64,000 nt of DNA from Streptomyces chromofuscus (GCF_015160875.1 NZ_CP063374.1:5087501-5151500); one strand, 5' to 3'; positions 32,573 through 41,794 are shown, counted from the stretch's first letter. Made by a program: numbers and translations. The notes: generated by a model not told the origin, from the letters alone.

Positions 32573-33898
32573 ATGTCGCGAGTGCCAGGGTGGCTCGGTC
32601 GGGTCGGCACCCGACTGACCGAGATGGGGCAACGGTGGGAGCAGCGCCGTGCCGAGGCCGAGAGGGCGGACGCAGAACCCGAACCGGCGCCCGAGGAGTC
32701 GGCCGAGGCGGTGGGCTCCGCCGGGTACGCCCCGGACGGTCCGGTCGTCACCCGTCCCGATCCGGCGCAGGCCGTGCCGTGGGGGATGCGGGTCGCGGCG
32801 GAGGCCGGCTGGCGGCTGCTGGTGCTGGCAGGCACGCTGTGGGTGCTGATGCGGGTCATCAGCGCCGTGCAACTGGTCGTGCTGGCCTTCGTGGCCGCGC
32901 TGCTCATGACGGCTCTGTTGCAGCCCACGGTGGCGCGGCTGCGGCGGTACGGAGTGCCGCGGGGCCCGGCGACGGCGATGACCGCGATCCTCGGGTTCGT
33001 GGTGATGGGCCTGATCGGCTGGTTCGTGACCTGGCAGGTCATGGAGAACATCGACGACCTCTCCGACCAGGTCCAGGACGGCATCGACGAGTTGCGGCGA
33101 TGGCTGCTCGACAGTCCCTTCCATGTGACCGACAAGCAGATCAACGACATCGCCGAGAACCTGCGCGAGGCGGTCGGGGCGAACACCGACCAGATCACGA
33201 CCGCCGGCCTGGAGGGCGTGACGGTCGTCGTCGAGACGCTGACCGGGATCCTGCTGGCGGTGTTCTCGACGCTGTTCCTGCTCTACGACGGGCGGCGGAT
33301 CTGGGAGTGGACGCTGAAGCTGGTGCCGGCGGCGGCGCGTCCGGGAGTGGCGGGAGCCGGGCCCCGGGCCTGGCGGACGCTCACGGCGTACGTGCGCGGC
33401 ACGGTGGTAGTGGCCCTCATTGACGCCATCTTCATCGGCCTCGGCATCTACTTCCTGGACGTGCCGATGGCGGTCCCGCTGGCGGTGTTCATCTTCCTCG
33501 GGGCGTTCGTGCCGTTGGTGGGCGCGGTGGTCTCGGGCGCCCTGGCGGTGGTCGTGGCGCTCGTCACGCAGGGCGTCTTCACGGCGGTGATGACGCTGGT
33601 CGTGGTGCTCGCCGTGCAGCAGATCGAGGGCCACATCCTCCAGCCGTTCATCCTCGGCAGGGCGGTGCGGGTGCATCCGCTGGCCGTGGTCCTGGCGGTG
33701 GCGGCGGGCGGCATGGTGGCCGGGATCGGTGGCGCGGTGGTGGCGGTCCCGCTGGTGGCGGTCACGAACACCGTGGTCGGCTATCTGCGCGCCTACTCCC
33801 ACGAACGGGCCGTGCGCCACGCCCCGCGTCCCCGGGGCGCCACGGCGTCGGACGCCGCCCCGGGTTCGCCGGACCACCGGCCCGGCCCGGTCGGCTGA
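32573..33898 (+). CDS. AI-2E family transporter
   Basis: A 441-residue membrane protein with about eight helices. The cytoplasmic N-terminus (1-75) is charged. Helices begin at LLVLAGTLWVLMRVISAV and the family regions LLQPTVARLRRYGVPRGPAT, VETLTGILLAVFSTLFLLYD and AVVVALVTQGVFTAVMTLVV with QQIEGHILQPFILGRAVRVH are present, the last being the family hallmark. Members export or exchange diverse solutes, and some are Na+/H+ antiporters; quorum-signal transport cannot be assumed. AAGGGA precedes the ATG at 32573. Confidence 0.92.
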   Translation: MSRVPGWLGRVGTRLTEMGQRWEQRRAEAERADAEPEPAPEESAEAVGSAGYAPDGPVVTRPDPAQAVPWGMRVAAEAGWRLLVLAGTLWVLMRVISAVQLVVLAFVAALLMTALLQPTVARLRRYGVPRGPATAMTAILGFVVMGLIGWFVTWQVMENIDDLSDQVQDGIDELRRWLLDSPFHVTDKQINDIAENLREAVGANTDQITTAGLEGVTVVVETLTGILLAVFSTLFLLYDGRRIWEWTLKLVPAAARPGVAGAGPRAWRTLTAYVRGTVVVALIDAIFIGLGIYFLDVPMAVPLAVFIFLGAFVPLVGAVVSGALAVVVALVTQGVFTAVMTLVVVLAVQQIEGHILQPFILGRAVRVHPLAVVLAVAAGGMVAGIGGAVVAVPLVAVTNTVVGYLRAYSHERAVRHAPRPRGATASDAAPGSPDHRPGPVG

Positions 33899-34297
33899 GG
33901 GGGAACGAGAGGACCCCGCCCACACCGGTGGACGGGGTCCCATGGCGCGGTCGGCCTCCGGGCTACTCGGCGACGCGGCCTCGGCGTCCGGCGTCACCGC
34001 CACCGCCTGGACGACAGAGGCGATCTTGTAAGGACTGCCGGACCACAGGCCCGCGCGCAGGGTGCGGTACTCGTGGTCCGACAGCAGCTGCCGCGTGCGG
34101 TAGAAGCCGAGCGTGACCGAACTCCCCCCTGTGACAGCTGCTCACCGGGTACTTCTCCGGTCCCGTGCCGACCCGCCGGATCGCACCGGCCATGCGGACG
34201 GGCGCGGCGCGCGGCGCGGAGTACGAGGAGCCGGCGGCCGCACTGCGCGAGGCACTGCGGCCGCTTCCCGTACGGGTGCTGGAGGGCACCGAGCAGC
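33899..34297. other. Gene-free gap with a protein-like stretch on the minus strand
   Basis: No complete gene is seen in these 399 bp. On the minus strand (about 33975-34135) one frame reads GFYRTRQLLSDHEYRTLRAG, then LWSGSPYKIASVVQAV, which looks like real protein sequence but has a TGA about 9 codons before it and no natural stop after it. This may be the tail of a decayed gene. I do not recognise the family. Confidence 0.35.
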
Positions 34298-36628
34298 TCA
34301 CTCGGTGCGCAGGCCCTCCGGGCGCATCAGCCGCAGCAGGGGCGGCAGGCTCATCAGGGTGACGAGGAGGACGACGCCCGCGCCGATGCCGATCATCGAC
34401 AGCACGCTCGCCCAGTCGACGCTCACCCCGGTGGCCGTCATCTTCAGCAGCACCGCGCCCAGGGTGAGGCCCACCACCGAGGCGAGGGTGAGGCCCAGCA
34501 CGATCGGGATCGCCGTCTGCCACAGGACGGACAGGCTCAGCGTGCGGCGCCGGGTGCCGAAGGCGACCAGGGCCGACAGCAGCTTCCTGCGTTCGCGCAG
34601 CTGCTCCAGCTGGGAGACGAGCAGGCTCGCGCCGATGAGGGCCAGGACGCAGGCCGCGCCGACGAACAGGCCGGTGCGGATGGAGTCGTAGCGGCCGGCG
34701 CGCTCGGTGGACACCCACACCATGGGGTCCGCGAGCGGGTCGAGGGCCGCCGAGGTGTTGCGCACCAGGTCGCGCACGTCCGGCCTCGTGTCGTCGATCT
34801 TGAGGTAGACCTCGCTGGTCATCGTGTCCACAGCCGCCTGCGACAGGGCCTTCGGCGTGACCAGGAACCCACCGCGCGCTTCGCCCGTCAGGCCCGGCAG
34901 GGCGGCCGCGTCGCGCACGGCCGGCACGGTCCACGCGGCCTCGGCGCCCTGGGGACTGCCCTCGTAGCTGGGGTCGAAGTAGAGCGTCCGGCCCGGCTGC
35001 GCCAGGTCGGCGCTGTCGGTGTCCCACTCCGCGTCGGCCAGCACGAAGGCATCACCGTCCCGGCACGACGGGAGCGTCGCCAGCACCCGCAGCTGGTCGC
35101 AGTCGCCCACCGTCACCTGGGCACCGTGCTCGGGGTTCCTGCGCCGCTCGCCCAGATAGCCCTCGGAGAAGGCGTAGACCTTGCGCACGCCCTCGGTCCT
35201 GCGGAACTCCTCGGCGGCCGCGGCCAGGGCAACGCCCTGCGACAGCCGTACCTGCATCTGCGCCCTGCTGAGGTCGTACGCGGTCCGCCGGGTGAAGTCG
35301 CTCTCCACCCCGGCGAACAGCATCTGCAGGGCGATCGCCCCGGCCACCGCGACGGCGATGCCGTTGACGGTGCGGGCCGCCGTGCCGCTGCTCAGCTGGA
35401 GCCGGCGGACCGCCAGCTGCCAGGAGACCGAGCCCGCGCCGAGCCGGGCGACGACCGTCTCGACGATCCACGGCAGCAGCGCGGTGACGCCGATGAGCAG
35501 CAGCATCACGCCGCCGACGACCAGGTACTGGTTGAACTTGCCCGCGTCGCCGCCCTGGCCGATCATCGGGGCGAGCATCGCCAGGCCGGCCAGTGGCAGC
35601 AGCAGCCGCCACCAGAGCCTGCGGCGGCTGGGCCTGGCCGTGCGGACCACGCCGAGCGGTTCGATGACCACGCCGCGCAGCGCGAAGAGGGTGACCAGCA
35701 CGGCCGCCGCCGGGACCAGGGCCGCGACCAGCGCGGCGAGGGCGGGGGAGGGGTCGAGGTAGCTCGGGAAGACGCTGACGTCGAACACCTCGGCCTGCCC
35801 GGCGAGCTGACGTCCTATCAGGAAGAATCCGGTGCCGAAGACCAGGCCCAGCACGGACCCGGCGAGTGCCTCGCCCGCCGCGACCCGGCGGGTCATTCCG
35901 CTGTCGGAGCCCACCAGCCGCAGCGCCGCGAGCCGTCGGTCGCGTCCCTCGCCGCCGAACCGCACGGCCGCGGCGACGAAGACGCCCACCGGCACCAGCA
36001 GGACCACGAAGACGACCAGCAGCAGCAGCAGTAGTACCGGGTCCCAGGGCTCGGAGGTGCCCGGGATCGGCTCCCCGAACCGTTCGATCCGGTGCACCGG
36101 GCCCTGGTCGAGATGGGCGGAGAGCCCTTCGGCGCCGCGGTAGAAGGCGAGTTCGGCGGAGCCCACCAGGCCGGGCTCGCCGATCGTGCCGACGATCCGC
36201 TCCGGCAGCCGCTCGCGCAGCAGCTTCGCGTCGGGCGACTCCAGCAGCGTCTTCAGCCGGGGGGAGACGACCATCTCGCCGACCCCGGGCATCGTGTCGA
36301 CGCCGGGTGGCAGGGGTGCCTTCGGGCCCTCGGGTTCCAGCGCCCGGCCGCGGATGTCCAGGTCGCGGAAGGTGGTGCCGACGGCGGCGACGAGCAGGGT
36401 GGAGTCCGACTTCGGCGGCACCGTCTGGCTGAACCTGTAGTCGTTGCGGGCCTGTTCGCGTGCGCGCCGGGCGTCCAGCGCGTTCGGGATCGCGGTGGTG
36501 AGCAGCAGCAGCGCCACGCCGAGTCCGACGCCGACCGCCGTGAGCACCGCCCGCACCCAGCCGCCCCGGCCGGTGAACGCGAACCGGACGCCCATGGCGA
36601 GGTCCCGGTACCACTGGCGGGGCCTCAT
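34298..36628 (-). CDS. ABC transporter permease, FtsX/MacB-like
   Basis: A 776-residue membrane protein with an N-terminal helix (WVRAVLTAVGVGLGVALLLL), a large extracytoplasmic region, three central helices (LLLLLVVFVVLLVPVGVFVA), a second set of helices (ALVAALVPAAAVLVTLFALR, LLPLAGLAMLAPMIGQGG) and a final FtsX core (LFVGAACVLALIGASLLVSQ, AIPIVLGLTLASVVGLTLGA). This is the double-FtsX arrangement of permeases paired with LolD-like ATPases, commonly linked to antimicrobial-peptide or lipid stress. Start ATG overlaps the ATPase stop by four bases (ATGA). It is the last gene of the PadR-ATPase-permease operon. Confidence 0.9.
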   Translation of the reverse strand: MRPRQWYRDLAMGVRFAFTGRGGWVRAVLTAVGVGLGVALLLLTTAIPNALDARRAREQARNDYRFSQTVPPKSDSTLLVAAVGTTFRDLDIRGRALEPEGPKAPLPPGVDTMPGVGEMVVSPRLKTLLESPDAKLLRERLPERIVGTIGEPGLVGSAELAFYRGAEGLSAHLDQGPVHRIERFGEPIPGTSEPWDPVLLLLLLVVFVVLLVPVGVFVAAAVRFGGEGRDRRLAALRLVGSDSGMTRRVAAGEALAGSVLGLVFGTGFFLIGRQLAGQAEVFDVSVFPSYLDPSPALAALVAALVPAAAVLVTLFALRGVVIEPLGVVRTARPSRRRLWWRLLLPLAGLAMLAPMIGQGGDAGKFNQYLVVGGVMLLLIGVTALLPWIVETVVARLGAGSVSWQLAVRRLQLSSGTAARTVNGIAVAVAGAIALQMLFAGVESDFTRRTAYDLSRAQMQVRLSQGVALAAAAEEFRRTEGVRKVYAFSEGYLGERRRNPEHGAQVTVGDCDQLRVLATLPSCRDGDAFVLADAEWDTDSADLAQPGRTLYFDPSYEGSPQGAEAAWTVPAVRDAAALPGLTGEARGGFLVTPKALSQAAVDTMTSEVYLKIDDTRPDVRDLVRNTSAALDPLADPMVWVSTERAGRYDSIRTGLFVGAACVLALIGASLLVSQLEQLRERRKLLSALVAFGTRRRTLSLSVLWQTAIPIVLGLTLASVVGLTLGAVLLKMTATGVSVDWASVLSMIGIGAGVVLLVTLMSLPPLLRLMRPEGLRTE

Positions 36629-37311
36629 ACGGCCCGCTCCATGTCCCGGGACCTGCCGTCCCGTACGACGATCTCGCGGTCGGAGTAGGCGGCGACCCGC
36701 GCCTCGTGCGTGACCAGGACGACGGCCGCGTTGGTGGAGCGGGCCGCGTCGGTCAGCAGCTCCATCACGCGCTCGCCGTTGAGGGAGTCCAGCGCGCCGG
36801 TCGGCTCGTCGGCGAACAGCACGCGCGGGCCGGTGACCAGGGCGCGGGCCACGGCGACGCGCTGGCCCTGACCGCCGGAGACCTCGCCGGGCCGCTTGCG
36901 GCCGATGCCGTCGACCTCCAGGCGCTCCATCCAGGACAGCGCGGTGCGCTCGGCCGCCTTGCGGGAGGTGCCGTTCAGGCGCAGTGGCAGGGCCACGTTC
37001 TCGACGCAGGTCAGCTCGGGCACGAGCTGACCGAACTGGAAGACGAACCCGAAGTCCGAGCGCCTGAGCGCGCTGCGCTGGGCGTCGTTCATCGTGGCCG
37101 TCTCCCGGCCGTCGTACCGGATCGAGCCCTCGTCGGGCGTGACGATCCCGGCGAGGCAGTGCAGCAGGGTGGACTTGCCGGAGCCGGAGGGGCCCATCAC
37201 GGCGACGACCTCGCCGGGGTGGATGGAGAAGTCGGCGCCGTCCAGGGCGGTCGTCGGGCCGTACGTCTTGCGCAGGCCCTCGGCCACGAGCAGGGAACCG
37301 GAGGGACTCAC
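36625..37311 (-). CDS. ABC transporter ATPase (LolD/MacB type)
   Basis: A 228-residue ATPase: Walker A GPSGSGKS, Q-loop FVFQFGQLVPELT, signature VSGGQGQRVAVARAL, Walker B VLFADEPTGALDS and H-loop VLVTHEARVAAYSD are all intact. GTG start at 37311 overlaps the PadR stop (GTGA). It energises the adjacent FtsX-like permease. Longer frames upstream lie inside the PadR gene and are rejected. Confidence 0.95.
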   Translation of the reverse strand: MSPSGSLLVAEGLRKTYGPTTALDGADFSIHPGEVVAVMGPSGSGKSTLLHCLAGIVTPDEGSIRYDGRETATMNDAQRSALRRSDFGFVFQFGQLVPELTCVENVALPLRLNGTSRKAAERTALSWMERLEVDGIGRKRPGEVSGGQGQRVAVARALVTGPRVLFADEPTGALDSLNGERVMELLTDAARSTNAAVVLVTHEARVAAYSDREIVVRDGRSRDMERAV

Positions 37312-37832
37312 TTCGCCACCGCCTCCGCCAGCTTGTCGAGCCGCGCGGCGGTCAGTTCCAGCCAGCGCAGGTCGGCCTCCAGGTGGAACAGCGCGTGGTC
37401 GCAGATCAGCTGGTCGGCGAGATCGCCCTTGCGCTTGCGCTCGGTGAGCAGCCGCATCAGGCGCAGGTGCTCCGAGCGCTGGGTGTCGAGGATGTCGGCG
37501 GCGTCGCGCCGGGTGAGCAGGGCGAGGACGACCTTGGTGTACAGGGTCGACTGAAGGTACGGCTCCGGCTTCTCCGGCGTCGCGAGCCACCGCTCGACGT
37601 CGGTGATCCCGGCGTCGGTGATCGCGTACCGCTTCCGTTCCGGCCCGCCGCCCGGCTCGATGCCGTCGACCTCGACGAGGCCGTTCTTCAGCAGCCGGGA
37701 CATCGTCGAGTAGACCTGGCCGTAGTGCAGCGGCCGGTCCTGACCGAACTTCTCGTCGAAGGCCCGCTTCAGGTCGTAGCCGTGGCGGGGGCCGGACTCC
37801 AGGAGCCCGAGGAGAGTGTGACCGATGGACAT
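37308..37832 (-). CDS. PadR-family transcriptional regulator
   Basis: A 174-residue regulator. N-terminal winged helix (MSIGHTLLGLLESGPRHGYD, HYGQVYSTMSRLLKNGLVEV, RKRYAITDAG) followed by the C-terminal helical dimerisation region (YLQSTLYTKVVLALLTRRDA). Head gene of the ABC operon, to which it is coupled by GTGA. It most likely represses this operon until a toxic ligand binds. I use ATG 37832; an in-frame ATG at 37874 lies in the operator. Confidence 0.93.
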   Translation of the reverse strand: MSIGHTLLGLLESGPRHGYDLKRAFDEKFGQDRPLHYGQVYSTMSRLLKNGLVEVDGIEPGGGPERKRYAITDAGITDVERWLATPEKPEPYLQSTLYTKVVLALLTRRDAADILDTQRSEHLRLMRLLTERKRKGDLADQLICDHALFHLEADLRWLELTAARLDKLAEAVAK

Positions 37833-37851
37833 GCACAGCACTCTACACAGG

Positions 37852-37875
37852 GTGTATACGTCGCGTGTATACACG
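37852..37875. promoter_or_regulatory. Probable PadR operator
   Basis: GTGTATAC occurs twice, at 37852-37859 and 37865-37872, 13 bp apart, and the second copy is part of the perfect 12-bp palindrome CGTGTATACACG (37864-37875). The site is 20-43 bp before the PadR start, where autorepression would act. Confidence 0.7.
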
Positions 37876-37937
37876 CCGTGTGCAGTCGACGGCGTGCGGT
37901 ACGACGCCGCTGGTGGGGCCCGATTGTCACGGTTCTG

Positions 37938-38201
37938 CTACTGCTGCCCGGGGGTCCGGGGCGGCCGGCCCCGGCGGGGCATCGGCCCCGCGTCGCCGGG
38001 CAGCCGGCCCGCGTCCTTGAGGGCCTTGCGGAGCAGGAACTCGATCTGGGCGTTGGCCGATCGCAGCTCGTCCGACGCCCAGCGGGCGAGCGACTCGTAC
38101 ACCGCCGGGTCGAGCCGCAGCAGCACCTGCTTGCGCTGCTGCTGCGGCCGCCGCCTCGGGGAGGCCTGGGAGGGCTCGGGGGTCTCGGAGGGCTCGGTCA
38201 C
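37938..38201 (-). CDS. Small ribbon-helix-helix (Arc-like) protein
   Basis: An 87-residue basic protein. The central part, KQVLLRLDPAVYESLARWAS, followed by DELRSANAQIEFLLRKAL, matches the Arc-like RHH DNA-binding fold: a beta strand (QVLLRLD) and two helices. The ends are Pro/Arg/Gln rich. Its start overlaps the SPFH stop by four bases, so the two are translated together. It may be a DNA-binding regulator or an orphan antitoxin-like protein; no toxin gene is adjacent. Confidence 0.82.
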   Translation of the reverse strand: MTEPSETPEPSQASPRRRPQQQRKQVLLRLDPAVYESLARWASDELRSANAQIEFLLRKALKDAGRLPGDAGPMPRRGRPPRTPGQQ

Positions 38202-39202
38202 TGGTAGAGGGACCCGGTGTTGACGACCGGCTGGGTGGCCCGGTCACCGCACAGCACCACCATCAGGTTGGAGACCATCGCCGCCTTCCGCTCGGAGTCC
38301 AGCTCCACGATGTCCCTCCCCCACTGCCCGAAGGGCGTGGGCGGTGCCCCCATGGTGAGCCGGTCCAGCGCCATCTCGACCCTGCCGACCGCGCCGTCCA
38401 CGATCTGCCGCCGGGCCGCGACGACCGCGCCGGCCCGTTGCCGCTGGAGCATCGCCGAGGCGATCTCCGGTGCGTGGGCGAGGTGCGTGAAGCGGGACTC
38501 GATGATCTGCACGCCGGCCGCCTCGACCCGGGCGTGCAGTTCGACGGCGAGCTTCCCGGTGATCTCCTCGGCGTTCTCGCGCAGCGACAGACCGTCCTCC
38601 TCGTGGGCGTCGTACGGGTACTCGATGGCGATGTGCCGTACGGCCGCCTCGGTCTGGGTGGAGACGAACTCGATGTAGTCGTCGACCTCGAACGAGGCCT
38701 GCGCGGTGTCCTCGACCTTCCACACCACGACCGTGGCGAGTTCGATCGGGTTGCCGTAGGCGTCGTTGACCTTCAGAACCGCGGTCTCGTGGTTGCGGAC
38801 GCGGGTGGAGATCTTGGTGCGCGAGGAATGGGGGTCCCCCCGCTCGAGCGAAGCCGAGAGTGGGGGAGGGTTCACCCAGCGCAGGCCGTCCTGCCGGATC
38901 GTGCCCCGGTAGCGGCCGAAGAGCTGGACGACCCGGGCCTCGCCCGGCGCCACCATGTTCAGCCCGCACATCGCGACGAAGGAGCAGACGGCGACCAGGA
39001 TGCCGAGGACGATCAGCGCGGCCTTGGCGCCCGTCGCGGCGAAGGTCGTGGCGGCGACCACCGTGGCGACGCCGCCCATCAGCCCGACCAGGTCCAGGAG
39101 CAGGGCGAGTCCGCCGCCGATGCTGTGCGCCGGGAACACGCGGACGCGTGGTGCGGGCATCTCCGCGACGTCGGCGACGGCCGGGGAGTCGTGCGTGGAC
39201 AT
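38198..39202 (-). CDS. SPFH/band-7 domain membrane protein with inserted palindromic element
   Basis: A 334-residue protein with two N-terminal helices (GGGLALLLDLVGLMGGVATV, AALIVLGILVAVCSFVAMCG), then the SPFH domain from about 85 (PGEARVVQLFGRYRGTIRQD). Typical sequence: IRHIAIEYPYDAH-like region (AVRHIAIEYPYDAHEEDGLS), and an Ala/Arg-rich coiled region (ASAMLQRQRAGAVVAARRQI). Flotillin/prohibitin-like proteins organise membrane microdomains. Within it, a 41-bp palindromic repeat adds about 12 residues (PPLSASLERGDPH) where relatives read directly from VNP to RTKISTR. The frame is kept, so the protein is probably made. Confidence 0.88.
   Translation of the reverse strand: MSTHDSPAVADVAEMPAPRVRVFPAHSIGGGLALLLDLVGLMGGVATVVAATTFAATGAKAALIVLGILVAVCSFVAMCGLNMVAPGEARVVQLFGRYRGTIRQDGLRWVNPPPLSASLERGDPHSSRTKISTRVRNHETAVLKVNDAYGNPIELATVVVWKVEDTAQASFEVDDYIEFVSTQTEAAVRHIAIEYPYDAHEEDGLSLRENAEEITGKLAVELHARVEAAGVQIIESRFTHLAHAPEIASAMLQRQRAGAVVAARRQIVDGAVGRVEMALDRLTMGAPPTPFGQWGRDIVELDSERKAAMVSNLMVVLCGDRATQPVVNTGSLYQ
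38828..38868. repeat. REP-like palindromic element inserted in the SPFH gene
   Basis: Ends GGGGGTCCCCCCGCTCGAGC and CCGAGAGTGGGGGAG form an imperfect hairpin with CTCGAGCGAAGCCGAG at its tip. I recognise this as a dispersed Streptomyces intergenic repeat; that recognition is from memory. Here it is inside a coding sequence. Confidence 0.72.
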
Positions 39203-39433
39203 GGGGTCCCCCGTTCCCTAGCTCTTTTCTAGCTAAGTGATAGCAGATTGGCCCGTCATGACAACCCTGGACACCTCTCGGACGTCGGTTCCGTAGGGAG
39301 GCGTGCTGATTGTCACGCCCGTAAAAGGCCGAATGAGTCGGACTTTGTCATAGAGAGCGGTGTTAGCTTTCGGAGCTGACCTGAGCCACGACACCGATGT
39401 GACCACCGAGAGCGGAGCGGAGCGAACGGACTC

Positions 39434-41794
39434 ATGGGACGAGCGGAAGAGAGACGAGCGCGACAGCGCGGCGGCCACCGCGCGGCACCCCGGCCTCGCC
39501 GTTCGTCGCGCGCGGCGAGCCCGGCGGGCCCCGCGGGCCCGGTCGGCCACGGCCGCCGCAGGACCAGGCCCGGCGCGTCCGGGAAGACCGGCGTACGCCG
39601 TCTGTTCACCTGGAGGAAGATCCTCGGCACGTTCCTCGGCCTGTGCCTGCTCGGCATCGGCGGCTTCATCCTGCTGTACCTGCTCGTGCCGGTCCCCGAG
39701 GGCAACGCGGCGGCGAAGCTGCAGAGCAACGTCTACAAGTACGCCAACGGCACGGTCCTGGCCCGTGAGGGCGAGGTCAACCGCGAGGTCGTCGACCTGG
39801 CCAAGGTGCCCAAGGACGTCCAGCGGACCTTCGTCGCCGCCGAGAACAAGACGTTCTACCAGGACAACGGCGTCGACCTGAAGGGCACGGCCCGCGGTCT
39901 GCTCAACACCCTCAGCGGCAAGGGCGCGCAGGGCGGTTCGACGATCACCCAGCAGTACGTCAAGAACTACTACCTCAGCCAGGAACAGACGGTCACCCGC
40001 AAGCTCAAGGAACTGGTGATCTCCCTGAAGGTGGACCGCCGGATGTCCAAGGACGACATACTCGCGGGCTACATCAACACCAGCTACTACGGCCGCAACG
40101 CCTACGGCATCCAGGCCGCCGCCCAGGCGTACTACCGCGTCGACGCCGACGAACTCACCGTCGAACAGGGCGCGTACCTCGCCGCGCTGCTCCAGGCGCC
40201 GAGCCAGTACGACTGGGCGGTCGCCTCGCAGACCAGCAAGCGACTGGCGAAGAACCGCTGGCACTACGTCCTGGACAACATGGTCGAGGAGGGCTGGCTG
40301 AACGCCTCGGAGCGCCGGGGCATGACGTTCCCGGTGCCGAAGGAGCCGCAGGGCACGCCCGGCATGGAGGGCCAGACCGGCTACCTGGTCGACGCGGCCA
40401 ACGCGGAACTGGCCCGGCAACTGGTGGCGCAGGGCGCGGTGGACAGCGAGGACGACGCGCTCGCCATGGTCAAGCGCGGCGGCTGGACCATGACCGTGAA
40501 CATCGACAAGAAGAAGCAGAACGCACTGGAGAAGGCCGCCGAGGAGCAGCTCACCAGCAAGCTCGACCCGGAGAAGCGCAAGGTCGACGCGAACATCCAG
40601 CCCGGCGCCGTGTCCGTCGACCCGAAGACCGGCAAGATCGTCGCGATGTACGGCGGCGTGGACTACCTCAAGCACTACCGCAACAACGCGACCCGGCGCG
40701 ACTACCAGCCGGCCTCCACCTTCAAGCCGGTGATCCTGGCCGCAGCCGTGGAGGACGGCGCCGAGACCCAGGACGGCGAGCCGATCACCGCGAACACGGG
40801 CTACGACGGTGACAGCAGGCACCAGGTCGTGGACAACGGCGACAAGGTCGGCTTCGCCCCGCCGAACGAGGACGACGTCGACTACGGTGACGTCACCGTG
40901 CAGACCGCGATGAACAAGTCCATCAACTCCGTTTTCGCGCAGATGGGCGTCGACGTCGGCATGGACGAGGTGATGGAGGTCGCCGGCAGGCTCGGCATGG
41001 ACACCGACGGCATGGAGGCGGTGCCGGCCCAGACGCTCGGCTCGATGGGGGCGAGCCCGCTGGAGATGGCGGGGATCTACGCCACCCTCGACAACCACGG
41101 CAAGAAGGTCACGCCGGCGATCCTCGCCTCGGCCGAGCACAAGGACACCGTGGTGGACCTGCCGGACCCCGTCGGCGACCAGGTCATCAGCCGCGAGGCC
41201 GCCGACACGGTCACCTCGGTGCTCACCGGCGTGGTCGACGACGGCACGGCCCGCGCGTCGGTGCGGGACAACCCGGAGCGTCAGGGGCAGCAGGTGGCCG
41301 GCAAGACCGGTACCTCCGACTACGGCAGGTCCGCCTGGTTCACCGGCTACACCCCGAACCTGGTGACCTCGGTCGGCCTGTTCGGCGAGGACGCCAAGAC
41401 CGGCCGGCAGGTGAACATGGCGGGCGCCACCGGCACCCTCCCGGGCAAGGGCCGCGTCAACGGCGGTGGCTTCCCGGCGCAGATCTGGGCGGCGTACACC
41501 TTCGGCGTGATGGACGAGGTCACCAAGTTCGACCTGGACACCGACCAGGGCGCGGCGGTGAAGCCGTCGTACACCCCGACGCCCACCCTGGAGCCGACCA
41601 CCCAGGCCCCCACGTCCGAGCCCCCCACCTCGGCACCCCCGACGTCCCAGTCCCCGACCCGGACGCCGACCGGAACCCCGAGCCAGACGCCCACCCAGTC
41701 CCCGTCCCAGACGCCGACGACCCAGCCCCCGACGTCGACACCGACGGACGGGACGACCCCGGAGAACCCGTTGTTCCCGGACAGCGAGGAATGA
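39434..41794 (+). CDS. Class A penicillin-binding protein (glycosyltransferase/transpeptidase)
   Basis: A 786-residue bifunctional peptidoglycan synthase. Cytoplasmic Arg-rich tail 1-60, membrane helix 63-86, GT51 domain 100-270 with catalytic E137 in AAENKTFYQDNGVD (Asn replaces the usual Asp after Glu) and GGSTITQQYVKN, transpeptidase domain with S428 in STFK, SIN (NKSINSVFAQMG) and KTGTS from K624. The last 80 residues are a Pro/Thr-rich tail (PTPTLEPTTQAPTSEP). All penicillin-binding motifs are intact. No PASTA domains. ATG 39434 begins 195 bp after the divergent SPFH gene. Confidence 0.95.
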   Translation: MGRAEERRARQRGGHRAAPRPRRSSRAASPAGPAGPVGHGRRRTRPGASGKTGVRRLFTWRKILGTFLGLCLLGIGGFILLYLLVPVPEGNAAAKLQSNVYKYANGTVLAREGEVNREVVDLAKVPKDVQRTFVAAENKTFYQDNGVDLKGTARGLLNTLSGKGAQGGSTITQQYVKNYYLSQEQTVTRKLKELVISLKVDRRMSKDDILAGYINTSYYGRNAYGIQAAAQAYYRVDADELTVEQGAYLAALLQAPSQYDWAVASQTSKRLAKNRWHYVLDNMVEEGWLNASERRGMTFPVPKEPQGTPGMEGQTGYLVDAANAELARQLVAQGAVDSEDDALAMVKRGGWTMTVNIDKKKQNALEKAAEEQLTSKLDPEKRKVDANIQPGAVSVDPKTGKIVAMYGGVDYLKHYRNNATRRDYQPASTFKPVILAAAVEDGAETQDGEPITANTGYDGDSRHQVVDNGDKVGFAPPNEDDVDYGDVTVQTAMNKSINSVFAQMGVDVGMDEVMEVAGRLGMDTDGMEAVPAQTLGSMGASPLEMAGIYATLDNHGKKVTPAILASAEHKDTVVDLPDPVGDQVISREAADTVTSVLTGVVDDGTARASVRDNPERQGQQVAGKTGTSDYGRSAWFTGYTPNLVTSVGLFGEDAKTGRQVNMAGATGTLPGKGRVNGGGFPAQIWAAYTFGVMDEVTKFDLDTDQGAAVKPSYTPTPTLEPTTQAPTSEPPTSAPPTSQSPTRTPTGTPSQTPTQSPSQTPTTQPPTSTPTDGTTPENPLFPDSEE

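Noticed and set aside
34165..34362. 65-codon plus-strand ORF with MRTGAARGAEYEEPAAALRE
   Set aside because: It overlaps the permease end on the other strand, has no ribosome site and matches no family I know.
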